DNA of 64,000 nt from Ephydatia muelleri (Eukaryota > Porifera > Demospongiae > Spongillida > Spongillidae): positions 3,029,675 through 3,093,674 of the forward strand of contig JABACO010000024.1 of the NCBI GenBank assembly GCA_013339895.1, written 5' to 3'. A model generated the notes under the pieces. The model was not told the DNA's origin. It ran no database searches and saw nothing but the letters and a program-made list of their open reading frames with translations. Made by a program: the position numbers and the translations under genes. Position 1 is the first letter of the stretch; the number at the start of each line of letters is the position of its first letter. Below are positions 47,771 through 61,000 of this stretch, piece by piece.

Positions 47771-48111
47771 TGATCACACACATACACACAATGGAACCTG
47801 CACGCATTAAAGTTAGCAAAGAAGGTTGAAATCCAAACAGATGTGGACTAATTAGAAGACTGGAACCAAACGTAGACTTACAAATAATATGCATGGTCCA
47901 AACAAAAGTGTGTATATACTCTGTTTTAGTTTCAAACGTACGTTCTTTTAGTAGGTGTTGTGATTGAGAGGGATCAAAGGCTGGTGCAGCATATGGTGTA
48001 TGTTTTGCCGACAAAGCATGTACTTAATGCACTTCGTCCACATCTCTCTTCACCATCTAACCTTCTTTCCTTCCCTTTCACACACCCACACACACACACA
48101 CACACACACAG

Positions 48112-48152
<41 letters not shown>

Positions 48153-48705
48153 CACACACACACGCGCGCACAAACACACACACAAACACACACACGGACA
48201 GGTTAGTCTCTGGCATTGATTTGTTTACTTAAAGAGTAAAAGCAACACTTTTTCAATGCAATGGGATGCAAGACCTCAATAAAGTGTACAAGACAGGAGT
48301 TGTAGTCTCAAGCTCATTGTGCAGTTTGTTCCAGGAAAGGGCACACAAATGTTCTCTCTGGCCATGAAAGAGAATTGAAGTTGACTTTATCTTTAGCTAC
48401 ATATCGCAATCTTAGTAGTGGTGGCAACAGTACTAAGTAAATGTTGATAGCGATTCTCCTGGCTTAAGCTTAAGCCATTCAGGCATAGTTTGAGATACAA
48501 CATTGTTGCTAGTGGTATAGGACAATTTCCGTTCTGTAATTAATTAAATTCATGGCTACGTAATTAAATTCCTCGCGACGTTTGGATTGATATTGTTACA
48601 TAATCACTGGACAGAATTGAGTACAGCAGTTCTCCAGACCCTCTTTCCACGTAGCGGTGATGTAATCCATCCGCAGCTGTGGGAATCAGGGTCTGGGTAC
48701 GAGAC
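47131..48705 (+). mobile_element. 1.6-kb element with 98-bp TIRs carrying a RecQ-like exon
   Basis: Terminal inverted repeats at 47131-47228 and 48608-48705 are nearly identical over 98 bp, beginning GTCTCGTACCCAGAC. The dinucleotide TA flanks both ends (a possible target duplication). Inside are a RecQ-like helicase exon, two (CA)n tracts at 47635-47790 and 48082-48200, and no transposase. The termini match the short MITEs at 8729-9056. Confidence 0.85.
47302..47533 (+). pseudogene. RecQ-like helicase fragment inside the TIR element
   Basis: The frame reads GY-x-KLKDEQ (RecQ zero motif), then LPTGYGKSLCY (Walker A, motif I), then ALVVSPLVSLTTDQ (motif Ia), and stops at a good donor site, CAG|GTAAGA at 47534. 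The order and spacing fit the first part of a RecQ/SF2 helicase. The DEAH box and later motifs were not found in the 1.1 kb before the right TIR. It is either a captured host exon or the remnant of an element-encoded helicase. Confidence 0.75.
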
Positions 48706-49673
48706 TATACTATCGTATACTTACGTCTGGCTGCTGCTTTGAGGTTAGTGTCCCTCTCACACGGTTTGTGCAAATGCACCCACACACACTACACACACAT
48801 ACTCACATGCATATGCTTGCATGTGCACTTGAATGTCTAATGAGAAAAAGAAACCTTATAGCATTTGCTTTGCCGTCCCACAAGTATTGTGCCAGTAGAG
48901 AGAGACACACACATGCACACACACAAACACACACACATGCGCACATGCACACACAAACACACACACACACACATGGTCATGTACACTAATGACTGATGCA
49001 AATCTTCACTGAATAATACACGAATTACACATGACTATAAACACAATTTCTATGTACACATGTACATGAAGTGATGATTGATACTAATATCATGCATACT
49101 TCTCTATTGTGCAGTTGGGACACTGCATCCAACTGGGTCTATTGAGAGCAGTTTAGCTTGTGCACACTGCAAAAATAAAAGAGCGATGTTCACTCTTTGT
49201 CACTCAAACCTAAACGAGTGAAATTTTAATCGAGTGAAAGGCACTCAATGCATTATTAGCACCAATCGCCACTATCGAGTGAAAATCTCAGTGAGTGACA
49301 GTCACGATTTATTTTTTCATGCAGCTTACCGTATATCTCGTTTACTATATCTCGTTTACGTCATTTTATAAGTTTAGCTGCGTTTATCAAGTCAAAGTCC
49401 ACTGTAACAAGTCAGCTGTTAATACTTTGTTTCCGATAGGGTACGTTAGGTATAGGTAGTGATCACCATGTGCGATACAGTCAACTCTCTACTGTACTAA
49501 TAAAGAAGTCCCTACCCCTCCCCCTAGTCGGGCTTCTTAGCCCGACTAGCCTCCCGCCTATATTCCGTTGATGGTGATATTGGAGCTGCCTTTTTTTGTC
49601 ACAGATGCAAGAGAGCTGCACACGTGTATACGTGTGTGTCAGTACACATGTATGTTTTAGCACACACACCCAT
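48706..49673. other. Intergenic, no gene seen
   Basis: Short CA-rich tracts at 48776-48800 and 48903-48973. A stretch near 49160-49330 repeats CACTC/GAGTG words in both orientations, which looks like another decayed repeat. No coding-like frame. Confidence 0.45.
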
Positions 49674-51620
<1,947 letters not shown>

Positions 51621-52204
51621 GGCATTTCTGATACAAATTCTACACAGAGCTAGAGGATTTGGTGGGGTTAACCTTCTTTAGTTCCTGCATCTATGGAATT
51701 GGTAGCAGGCAGCAGTGTGATATTTCATCTGCTATATGATTGTGCAGAGTTTTTATTTGTTGCTAAGATGTTGGTTTTGGTCTTACCTCTTCCACTATAA
51801 CATCCACCAAGCTACGAATAGTACATTGCGTTGGTACACCATCAACTGTTTGATTCACTGGTCTCTTTTAAATAGGATGAAATGAAATCCATTTCAAGAA
51901 GATGGCAATTATTCTAACTGGATGATAATGACATGATGCTATGCAGTAGTCATTGTTGATCCTTGATTATTACTTGTGGACTTTTGTGTATCAGTTGGTG
52001 CATTTGGAAGTGAAATGAAGTCTAAAATGATTGATATCTACATCTATCCCTATTTCTGATGTGGGGCGGTGCACTGTATACAGTTGATAAACAAAGTTAC
52101 ATCATTGAGGAGTAGAGACATTTTGATTTAGGACTTTGTATTCGAGGAGCAAATGTTACGTGCATGCACATAGTTGTTTGCGGAGACATAGCATACTCCA
52201 CTAT
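51621..52204. other. Intergenic, no gene seen
   Basis: AT-rich unique sequence with no coding-like frame. Confidence 0.45.
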
Positions 52205-52802
52205 CAGTGGCGTATCCAGGATTTCTGCGAAGGGGGTGCTTCAAGGTCAGGCCCTATGAAAAAATTTTTGCACTTGAGTTATTAAAATTTCTGAAGTCGT
52301 TAATAATCAATTGTAAAGCGCGCTATATTCAATAGATTGTAAGGTACCTCCCCCTCTTCTGCTACGCAACCCTCCCGCCTTTCGTATTGTACCTGAAGTG
52401 TACAGCACACACCCACGCACCCCCCCCCCCCCCCCCCCCGCTTTTCGTATCGGGCCTGAAGCGGACCACCCCCCCCCCCCCCCCCCGCTGTCGTATCGCG
52501 GGTCTAAACCCCCACCCTTAAAAACTTGTCTACGCCCTTGGGGGAGGGGGGGGGGGGGGGGTGCTGTCCGCTTCAGGTCCGTGTTTGGCACACAGCAAAT
52601 ACGTTACGTTATCGTTAATAATTAACGGTTACAAGTATATATAGCCGAAGCTAACGTATCCCAGAGAGGGTGCTCCGGGTGCCTCACCCTCCTCGGCAAA
52701 AATTCTAACCGGTAATAACGTATTTAAATAGAGTAGGCCCTATGCCAAACAATGAAAGGGCGCCTGGCCTGAATCACCCCCCTCGCTGACGCCGGCCACT
52801 GC
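52205..52802. mobile_element. Non-autonomous hAT-like element
   Basis: Starts CAGTGGCGTATCCAGGATTT and ends with CGCCGGCCACTG, whose reverse complement begins CAGTGG. CAGTGGCG is a common hAT end. The interior has no transposase but contains several poly-C/poly-G tracts and CGTATCGGGCC words. No matching 8-bp target duplication was found. Confidence 0.45.
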
Positions 52803-52945
52803 CGTAGTATGCAGGTATTAGTGTCGTGGTCCATTTGAGATAATAAAGTGGTGTCTTACTTCGCGCTTGCCTACCAGGGTTAGTATTTCAATCACACTAA
52901 CATCGAAAGTCAGCCGGTCATTCAAGACAGGTTATTTATATAATT

Positions 52946-53197
52946 TGGGACAGTTTCCGCGAAAATTGCCCCACGGTTAAAATGTTATAAAAATGCATCG
53001 CGTATGAATCGCTATAACTTCCCAAGGGATAACGCTATCGACTTCCTATTTTCAACACTTCATACTACGCCATTTCACTATGAATTGTTGAACATAGGAA
53101 GTCGATAGCGTTATCCGTTGGAAAGTTATAGTGATTCAAACGTGATGCATTTTTATAACATTTTAACCGTGGGGCAATTTTCGCGGAAACTGTCCCA
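52946..53197. mobile_element. 252-bp foldback MITE, copy 2
   Basis: Same length, ends and internal palindrome as 34711-34962, with a small number of substitutions scattered over the length. Flanked by AT-rich sequence. Confidence 0.92.
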
Positions 53198-53390
53198 TTT
53201 ATTGGTGAGAGCTATAATTGCACATAAATAGTTTTATAGTTAGTTAATCGACCCCCCAAAAATTACGTCAACTATGGAGTAATTAAAGAACATATCTTGA
53301 TTTTAACTTCATAATCCATTACATTCTGAAACTCAAATTTTTATAGTGGAAAGTAAAAAAGTTCCGCTATATGGTATAATGCTATAGAAT

Positions 53391-53546
53391 TCAATTTGGA
53401 ATTTTTTTATGAATGTCCTCCAATGTATGGGGCAATTCTGGATATGTCTTTTTGTTCAACGTACATCCTTCAGGATACCTCCCATTAACTTTGTAGTCAT
53501 ACGCTTGCTCAAGTAGATCATGTTCTGACTCAGATTCGCCAGACAT
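53391..53546 (-). pseudogene. N-terminal fragment of a third Ginger-like transposase
   Basis: The minus strand reads MSGESESEHDLLEQAYDY followed by YPEGC-x-LNKKTYPEL. This aligns with the start of the transposase at 39452 (acidic start, then EEAYAYL, YPKC and KKRVIRR). Immediately upstream, 53575-53690 contains GGTCCGGCC and CCAAAAT words like those beside the ends of the 39155-46873 element. No integrase core is present nearby. Confidence 0.5.
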
Positions 53547-53809
53547 GTACCACGATGGACACTTCACACTTGAATGGAACCAAAATATGACACGTGGGAC
53601 CAAAATATGCGATATATTTCGGTCCGGCCGGACCATTTCCGGTTGCTAATTTTGGTCCGGCCAAAATTAGACGCGGACCGATACACATTTGCATGCTAGA
53701 TACAATTTAATATTAATGTAAGTGTCCGGAGGTACCCTGATGGACTCATGGTAGATTACGGATATACTGTATCTATATAACACTGTCACTGATTTGTGCT
53801 GTACTGCAG

Positions 53810-54304
53810 TTGTTCGGCTATGATCAGAGGTTACATGAGCGTCAACGGCAGCTAGACCGTTGGTGTTATACGGGTGACGGGTATCATTTCGAAAGTGTCA
53901 GGAGGTTAATGAGTACACGAAGAAACCAGCGTAGTTCAAGGTGCGTCTTATTGGGCGGGGCACAACTTGCGTCCCAGCGTTTGCCCGAGGCCACGCGAGC
54001 TAGCTACGAAGACACTAAGAAGGCATTGAAGGAGCGATTTGAAACGCCAGGCACAAAGCTCGCTGAGCTCGAAAAGGAAAAGCGATGGATGGGCAGAAGT
54101 TTCAGAGGATCTCCGCATCCTAATAGTAGAGAAGGCGTAACCGACTTCCTCAAGACTAGTCCGAGTGCTAATGGCCCTGACACACTATCTTAGACAGCTG
54201 GACCATGCATCATACGAAAGCTTACAACATGAAGCAGAAGTGACCATCGGCGAAGACTTTTGGACGAAGCGGTGAGCGCAACTCTCTCGAAATGGAATCG
54301 TACA
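53810..54304 (+). pseudogene. Ty3/Gypsy-type gag remnant, 5' part
   Basis: A plus-strand frame contains a segment typical of Gypsy-class capsid proteins (QRLPEATRASYEDTKKALKE), preceded by sequence around GYDQ that resembles the upstream capsid region. The frame is damaged by at least one shift near 54090-54250. The capsid-like frame is cut at 54304 by the element 54305-56597 and seems to resume at 56598 for roughly 70 codons. No pol domains were seen. This is an old, inactive copy. Confidence 0.6.
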
Positions 54305-54897
54305 CAGGCCCGTAGGCTGGTCGGGAGATGGGGGGGGGGGGGGGGGGGGGGGGGGGTTCGGGAAACAATGTAGGTGGAACTAACTAGCGGGGGAGGGGCC
54401 TTCCCTGCATGGAGTATGGGGGAGCGCTGTAAGCTCCCCCATCGGGGTCTGGGGCAGAGCCCCAGTAGCTTTGCAACTTTTACAATGTTGAAGTCATGCA
54501 CAAAACATCGTATAATTGCGTAGAAACATGCCAAAAACAGATAGTAAAAATGACAAGAATTACTTTTTTGCTTTCAGAGTCTAGACTACAGAAAGTTTCA
54601 GTGGAAGCAAGCGTATCTGGCTTGCGAGTTAACAAGACTTAGTCTAACTTTCTTATCTACGGATAGATCAGGAAAGTTAACTCGAAAGCCAGACCTACTT
54701 CGTATTTGAACGGCACAACGCCATTGTAAATTAATCTGTTGGCCGTTGTGCAGTTCAATATCGAAGTAGGTCTGGGCGTCTGGCTCAAGTCGGACCTATA
54801 CTTTGCAAAGTATCATTAATGAACCATATACCGGCATGTACTTGAAGTGCCCCGGATCCGCCACTCCGACTGCAGTTTGTTACGGGCCATGGGCATT

Positions 54898-54944
54898 CAG
54901 TGGCGGCGCGAGGGTCTCTGGCGCCCGGGGGCAGATTATGATAT

Positions 54945-54992
<48 letters not shown>

Positions 54993-56332
54993 CATCCGTG
55001 CAGTCTTAATTGCTATCCTTAATTGTGGAGGTCCCGACAGTGGAGATAACCTATAGCGGTATTTGCGGTATTAACACTTTGAAGTCGAGGCTTGGCTATC
55101 ATATGATCATTAGGCCTAGGCCTAAATTTCTTTTGTTTTGTTTTAGTATTTTCAAATCTTAGATAAACGCAGAACTTTGACAAAATTAAGGCAAAATTAC
55201 GGTCTAGTGCAGCTCTAGATTATAGTTATATTAACAGTATTCTTCATATCAGTGCAAGTAAACTAATTTAGTCTATGGTCATACATGTGATTGAAAGAAA
55301 TGATTTATTTTTAGATTAGTCATTAATTTAAAAGCTGGCAGCGAATTGGTCGATAATCTGATCAAAGTCAACACTGTTGAATACTTCTTTCTCTATTGAA
55401 AGAATTGCAAGATTACCCAACCGTTCTTGTGCCATAGTAGACCTCAGATAGGTTTTGATTATCTTCAGCTTACTGAAGGATCTCTCACAGCTTGCCACCA
55501 GTTTTTGGTCATTCCTCTTGCCACAGCCTTAGTACCAGACAGTGTTCTAGGCAGAGTTGCATCTTCATTTCGAAATGCATCAGGGCCAGTTTTTACCAGG
55601 AGTTCCTTTGTAGCATCATCAATGCATGGTCTTGCAGCTGCTGTGAAACTCATGAATCCAATATCCCCGAAAGTAATTATGGGATTATTATGGTAAATCA
55701 GTTGAGACGGGCCTGGTTTTGGATCTTCTTGCCCTGCCACTACCTCACTCTCATCACTGGTTTCATCACTATCATTAATATTGTCACTGGTGACTTCACT
55801 TTCCATTCTATTTGCCTCACTTTCCTCATTAGCACTTTTTGAACCAAGATCATCGTGCTCTGCTTCTTTGTCAACCTTTAAAAATGCAGCTAATAACTTG
55901 CTAGACTTGCGTGCTTCTTCAGCTGCCTTTGCTTTTCGCTTTCGGCGCTGCGCTCCACTCAGTTTTCCTGTGCTGCTCATTATGCGGAGAGTTTTTTACA
56001 ACAACTTGTAAACAACTGTGTTAGGGCCTAATTAGGGTCAGCGGTTGGCGTGGCGTGGTTAGAAGAAGTGACGTCATGCATACTTGCCACGTGCGTCACG
56101 TTCTCCAATATGACGTCACTTAGGTTTGCGCTTATAGTAGCCTACAGGCATACTTAGGCTTACATGTAGGTCTACCTGTCATGATCAAGCTTAAGTTAAA
56201 CTTGTATGGAATCATTGTTTTCCCTTTGTTTAGTAGGCCTAGCCTTTTTTTATTGGCCTTAGCAGGCGCCCCCCTTGTCCCGGCGCCCGGGGGCAATTGC
56301 CCCCCCCTGCCCCCCCCCTCCCGCCGCCACTG
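54898..56332. mobile_element. hAT transposon, internally deleted
   Basis: Ends are CAGTGGCGGCG at 54898 and CGCCGCCACTG ending at 56332. GGCGCCCGGGGGCA is repeated in inverse orientation inside both ends. It contains the N- and C-terminal pieces of a hAT transposase on the minus strand. An 8-bp target duplication could not be read cleanly (TGGGCATT against GCCCCATT). Confidence 0.75.
55328..55980 (-). pseudogene. hAT transposase with catalytic core deleted
   Basis: The protein begins MSSTGKLSGAQRRKRKAKAA, typical of hAT proteins with a TTF-type N-terminal region. It continues through an acidic Ser-rich linker and breaks off after RGMTKNWW, where the TTF finger would start. The following bases, in another frame, encode the hAT C-terminal dimerisation motif (ASCERSFSKLKIIKTYLRST through LAILSIE) to TAA at 55328-55330. 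The whole DDE core is missing, with the join near 55500. The copy cannot encode an active transposase but keeps both ends. Confidence 0.85.
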
Positions 56333-56839
56333 GCCCCATTTATCAGTATATTACCTCACGCTCGCTAATTTTCATTTGTATAACGTCATGCATGTAGAAT
56401 AATTAATTAATTCATTGGCAAAGAATAATTCTAATTCATGGTAAACGGAAAGAAGCGGAACTAGCTACGGCAAGCGGGACCAAACTGGGCAGGCGGAACC
56501 AGCTTGGGCAAGCGGAACTAGCTTGGACGGGCGGGGGGGTTCGACCGAACCCACCGACCCCCCCCCCCCCCCCCCCCCCCCCAGCCTACGGGCCTGAGTA
56601 CATGACGTCCTTCAGTCATGCAGACAGCAGCGGGAGTATCGACGGTGGAACCTCTTCCAAAAAAGAATGAAGTGGCCGCTGCATCAGTATAGTGGTTAAT
56701 TCCCCGCGGCAACACTCGATCGATGATTTGATTATCATGGTTTACAGATTGAACACAAACGTGCCCGTGTCATAGCGGGCCCCCCCCCCCCCCCCCCAAA
56801 ATAAACTGTCCCCCCGGACAGAATCTGCTAGCGGATATT

Positions 56840-56883
56840 GTCCCCCCGGACAGAATCTGCTAGCGGATTCTGTCCGGGGGGAC
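56840..56883. repeat. Perfect 18-bp-stem palindrome
   Basis: GTCCCCCCGGACAGAATC, eight bases, then the exact reverse complement. A second partial copy of the same words precedes it at 56808-56840 and another follows at 56884-56930, so this is a short inverted and tandem cluster. Confidence 0.85.
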
Positions 56884-57278
56884 ACGTTCTGTTAGCGGAT
56901 TCTGTCCCCCCTCCGCAGAATCTGCCCCCCCCCCCCACTGTGATTTTATTGGATGGTATGAGTATTATAGTTTGGCCCTAGAGTGTGTACGTACACGCTG
57001 CTCATTTCAGTCTCACATGGCCCCTATCATGAAACGGTCTTATATATAGGTTATTCGCTACTCATTTTGGTTCAGTGTTAAATTTAAATGTAATTGGGGG
57101 GAGGGATCATGTGTGTGCAAATGTATGTGTGCATGTGTGTATTGTGAATGTGTGTGTTCATGTGTGTGTGCATGTGTGTATGTGCATGTGTGTGTGTGTG
57201 TTGGGTGTGTGCACATGTGTGTACAAATGAGGCATAAAGAGTAATGAACACATCAGGCCATGAGTTGTGGCTACTCAC
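56884..57278. other. Intergenic, GT-rich, no gene seen
   Basis: Contains a degenerate ATGTGTGTGCATGTG tract at 57110-57220. The remaining exons expected for the MATH gene were not found here. Confidence 0.4.
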
Positions 57279-57422
57279 CTCACAGTACAGCGTGAACTTG
57301 TCATCGGGAAGAAGTACATTGGCTTCTCGTCTGATGAATTTCTTGAATCCTTACAAAGCGATACGCTCTGCATGCAGGAGCAAGTGACAGGTAACAACAA
57401 ATATATGCATAGCACGAATGTC

Positions 57423-57456
<34 letters not shown>

Positions 57457-57684
57457 CACCACAGGAGGTGGCAACAATTACTTACTCGAATCACACAAAT
57501 ACATTCTACGAATGCACAGTATCATTCTCTCATCCATTGCCTTGCGTTCTTCCTTCTTGTTGTTTAGGATGGAGAATTTGAACTTGGCCCGCACTTCACT
57601 TTTGTTGCCCGAGAGGAGCAGCAGGTAATGAGACAGGTAGTCCTTGCTCTCCTCGTCCAGCCCCTTCAGATTCATCCTCAAAAC
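57279..57684 (-). pseudogene. SPOP-like MATH-domain fragment, two exons
   Basis: Exon 57486-57684 encodes [20 protein letters not shown], then [20 protein letters not shown], then [10 protein letters not shown]. Exon 57279-57349 encodes FKKFIRREANVLLPDDKFTL, then YCE, and ends at a GTGAGT donor. Both are strikingly close to the human SPOP MATH domain (substrate-binding half of a CUL3 adaptor). The exons join in phase (A|GA). Between them 10-15 residues differ from SPOP and include [14 protein letters not shown]. No upstream MATH exon or downstream BTB exon was found, so this is probably a partial duplicate. An additional exon-like frame (DYMNQTHGKSLNIQNITVRM) at about 57740-57814 has no SPOP similarity that I recognise. 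Confidence 0.7.
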
Positions 57685-58089
57685 CTGATGGATGTTTGAG
57701 GGGGAGAGAGGGTGTGGCAGCGTGGGGGATGCGAGCAGTACTGTTCATTCTCTTTCCCGGCATGCGTACAGTGATGTTCTGAATGTTGAGACTCTTCCCA
57801 TGGGTCTGGTTCATGTAGTCCTACAGGGTGGGGAGGAGAAAAGGAGTGGGGAAGAGGAGGGGATGGAGTGGAGTGGGGAAGAGGAATGGTAAAACTAATG
57901 GTGTTTCATGACCATCAAATGGCCACACCTCCAGAATTCCCATCACATGTGGTTCCAATATTATGGCCATTGACAAAGGCAATAAAAGGGGGCCAGGTAA
58001 CAAGTCATGTGGATGCGTTTACTGCACTCAAGTATTCAAATATTAACATATATAATTAGAGAAATAATTGTACAAAACATCACATCACA

Positions 58090-61000
58090 CTACACAGAAT
58101 ATTTCAATACAGTGTTAGCACCAGTGTTTGCTATATACACACTACCACTCTTAGGATCTAGCATAACACCTCTAGGACCATTGAGATTGCCAACTGTGTG
58201 GACCTTGTGTCCTTGTGAATCAAAGATGGAAAGACAATCAAGTCTGGGCTCATTAAAAAGACTGTAACCTTCTTCATCAATCACTATTCCAGATGGACCC
58301 TTTACATTCCCATATGATCTGACATAGGTCCCCTCAGGTGTGAAGACTTTGATTGTGTTAGAACCCGAGACTGCAACATGGATGTTCCCTTGAGGGTCCA
58401 AGGCAAGACCATTTGGATTCCAAAAATGGCCAACAATAACATTACCATTTATGGTCAATAGCCGGGTGCCAACTTGATCCAATATTACTACCATGTTATC
58501 GAAACTACAATAACTGATACTGGATACTGAAACAGTCCATGACCTGATGCACATTGGCCAGGAACTGTCCTCCAGTTGTCAACTTGTGAATGCTACCATT
58601 GCTACTATCAGCAACATACATCACATCTCCCTTGATGAATAAGCCACATGGCCTAGAGTACAGACCATCACCACTCCCACGGCTACCTATGGTTCTCTTC
58701 TTCTGGCCAGCTTGATCAAACACACGAATACAGTAGTCATCCCAACAGGTTACATAGATGTCTCCATTGTCATGAATGGCAATACCATATGGACTACCAC
58801 TACACTTGATAATTTGCTCTGGATTACATAAGGTGCTGTACTTGGTTCCCACATCAAGGTCACAAGGACTGTTCTGTACATGTTGACCATCCATAGTGAT
58901 GAGGAGCTGGTGAGGACCAGCAGTCTGAGGGGTGAGGATGATGGTGTAGGTACCATCCCCATGGTCCTCCACCTCTCCTGGGACAACTGCTCCATCATGT
59001 GATAGCTCAGCCTTCACCTGTAGACCTCCATATGGGTACCTCTCTCCCTTTGAGGTCATGCTCTCCACTTTAACACAATACCTTTCTTTCACCTTGGCCA
59101 CTGACTCAGAAGACCATGTGCTCTGTGATGGAGATGGAGATGAGTCCATTACATCACCAAAAATGGAGAGTTGCTTAATAAGAGAATCGATGTGTAGGAG
59201 GGGCACATGTATATCACTAGACTGATTTGGAGTGAGGGATACATTCTCAACTTTCTTCAGTGTGGCCTTCAGTTCAGTGGGTAGCAGATCTCCAAGTGCT
59301 GCCATCTCATGGTCAGTGTAGGTCTGGAGGATGTGGGAGGTCATCTCAGTGTAGCGACCAATCTCATCTTGCATCTTCATCAACTGTTCTTTCTGGAGGG
59401 TCAGAGCTGTTGTCTTGGAAAGTGAAATGGCCTCCATCTCTGACAAAAATGTTTTCTTCCTTTCCTCAATAGTTTGGTGGAGCTGTTCAAAGGCTTGGGT
59501 AATGATCAGTGTGGCATTCCCTCTGGAAGTATAAACCTGTTCTGCCATCTTGCCATTGGCATCAATGGCTGTGGTCAGCTTTGAGGTCACTTCTAGAGCA
59601 CGGAAACAGAGATGTTGAGTTGGTTTCATTATGGATGGAAGTAGTTTCAGTGACTCTTTGTCTAATCTAACGATCAAGTGATTGGATAGTTTTTGGCTGA
59701 ATTTATGGTGCTCATAGCAGGAGGCACACAGCAGCTCAATACATGTGCAACAGAACACCACTGCAGGCCCAGTGCTTCCACGTGTGCAGGCATCACATGA
59801 CTTTTCACCATCACTGCCAATCTTGGACATGTACCCAGCCACCTCCACTTCAAAGCCAAGATGGAGGTTCTGAGGTATAGCATTGACTCCACCCTCTGGT
59901 ATGGTGATACTTCTCTGACAGGTAGGACACTCTGTGATCTGCTTGGTCCCAGACCTCTCTATCTCCGTATGTAGACACTGCCCACAGAAAGAGTGATGAC
60001 ATGGAAGAATTCTGGGTTCTCTGTACAGCTTGGAACACTGCCAACATGTCAGCTGAGCACTATAGTGGAGGTGCATTAAATAAAGAAGCATGATAAATTT
60101 AAATTCCTCCTATAGATATGTTAGCAATACTGTAGGTATAAGTAAAGTGTGTAAATTTCAATGGTACTTTCCAGGGCCCATCACTATTTCACTAACAGCC
60201 ATCATGCTTGAAAATTTTGGATCTACTTGTAGACTATACCATAGCATAGAAAAGGGGAAGAGAGTCCATGGGATAGAGGTAAATGAAGGGAAGCGTCATT
60301 TATCAACACACGTTTATACACATACATTTACTCCCTACTGGCTTCAAAACATAAACAGGAGAGAGACTACTAACAAAAGACCAAATCATCTTGGCCATAG
60401 AGAAAGATGAAAAGATGCTAATACTTTACTTGAAATGGCCTAACACTTCAGGAGAGGAACAGGCTAGCCAAAGACATGAAGCTAAGGAAGAAAAGGCTGG
60501 AAGCTGCAGAAGGAGAGAATTTGGAAGGCATGTGCAGTCCCATATAGCCATGCACGTAATGAAAGATTAATCTCATGATTAGAAGGAACCTGAAGAGTCG
60601 CCTATACTTGTTGCAACCTAGACTTCAAGGCATAGTCCTAAACCCAACAAATAAGGACCAGTTCAGCAGAATTACAACATACAGTACAAAGTAACAGAGT
60701 CATGGTTCGCGACTATCAACCAACAGCAAAAGGCCAAATAGATTGAGGGTGGAAGATTGTGGAAGCGGAATACAGAACAATTAATGCAGACCACAGTCAA
60801 AGAAAACAAGGGGAGGAAAGGAGTAGGAAAACAAAGGGCAGGAATAAAAGAACAGCATGGAGTCAATCCTCAAAAATCTAGACTGTAAGACCACCTACTA
60901 CTTTAGACACGATTTTAGACTCAGCACCTGTAGGTTGTAATATTAAAATGATAATACTGTGATACATTGTACGCTTTATGTCACTAGATTAATTAATATC

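Larger units (their letters stand above)
54305..56597. mobile_element. CAGGCCCGTAGGCTGG-ended element, itself hosting a hAT
   Basis: CAGGCCCGTAGGCTGG at 54305 is matched by CCAGCCTACGGGCCTG ending at 56596. GTACA lies on both outer sides (54300-54304 and 56598-56602), a likely 5-6-bp target duplication. Removing the inner hAT (54898-56332) leaves about 0.86 kb without a transposase. Poly-G and poly-C tracts lie just inside the left and right ends. Confidence 0.65.

Noticed and set aside
52307-52625. Gly- and Pro-rich frames
   Set aside because: Generated by poly-C/poly-G tracts inside a non-autonomous hAT-like element.
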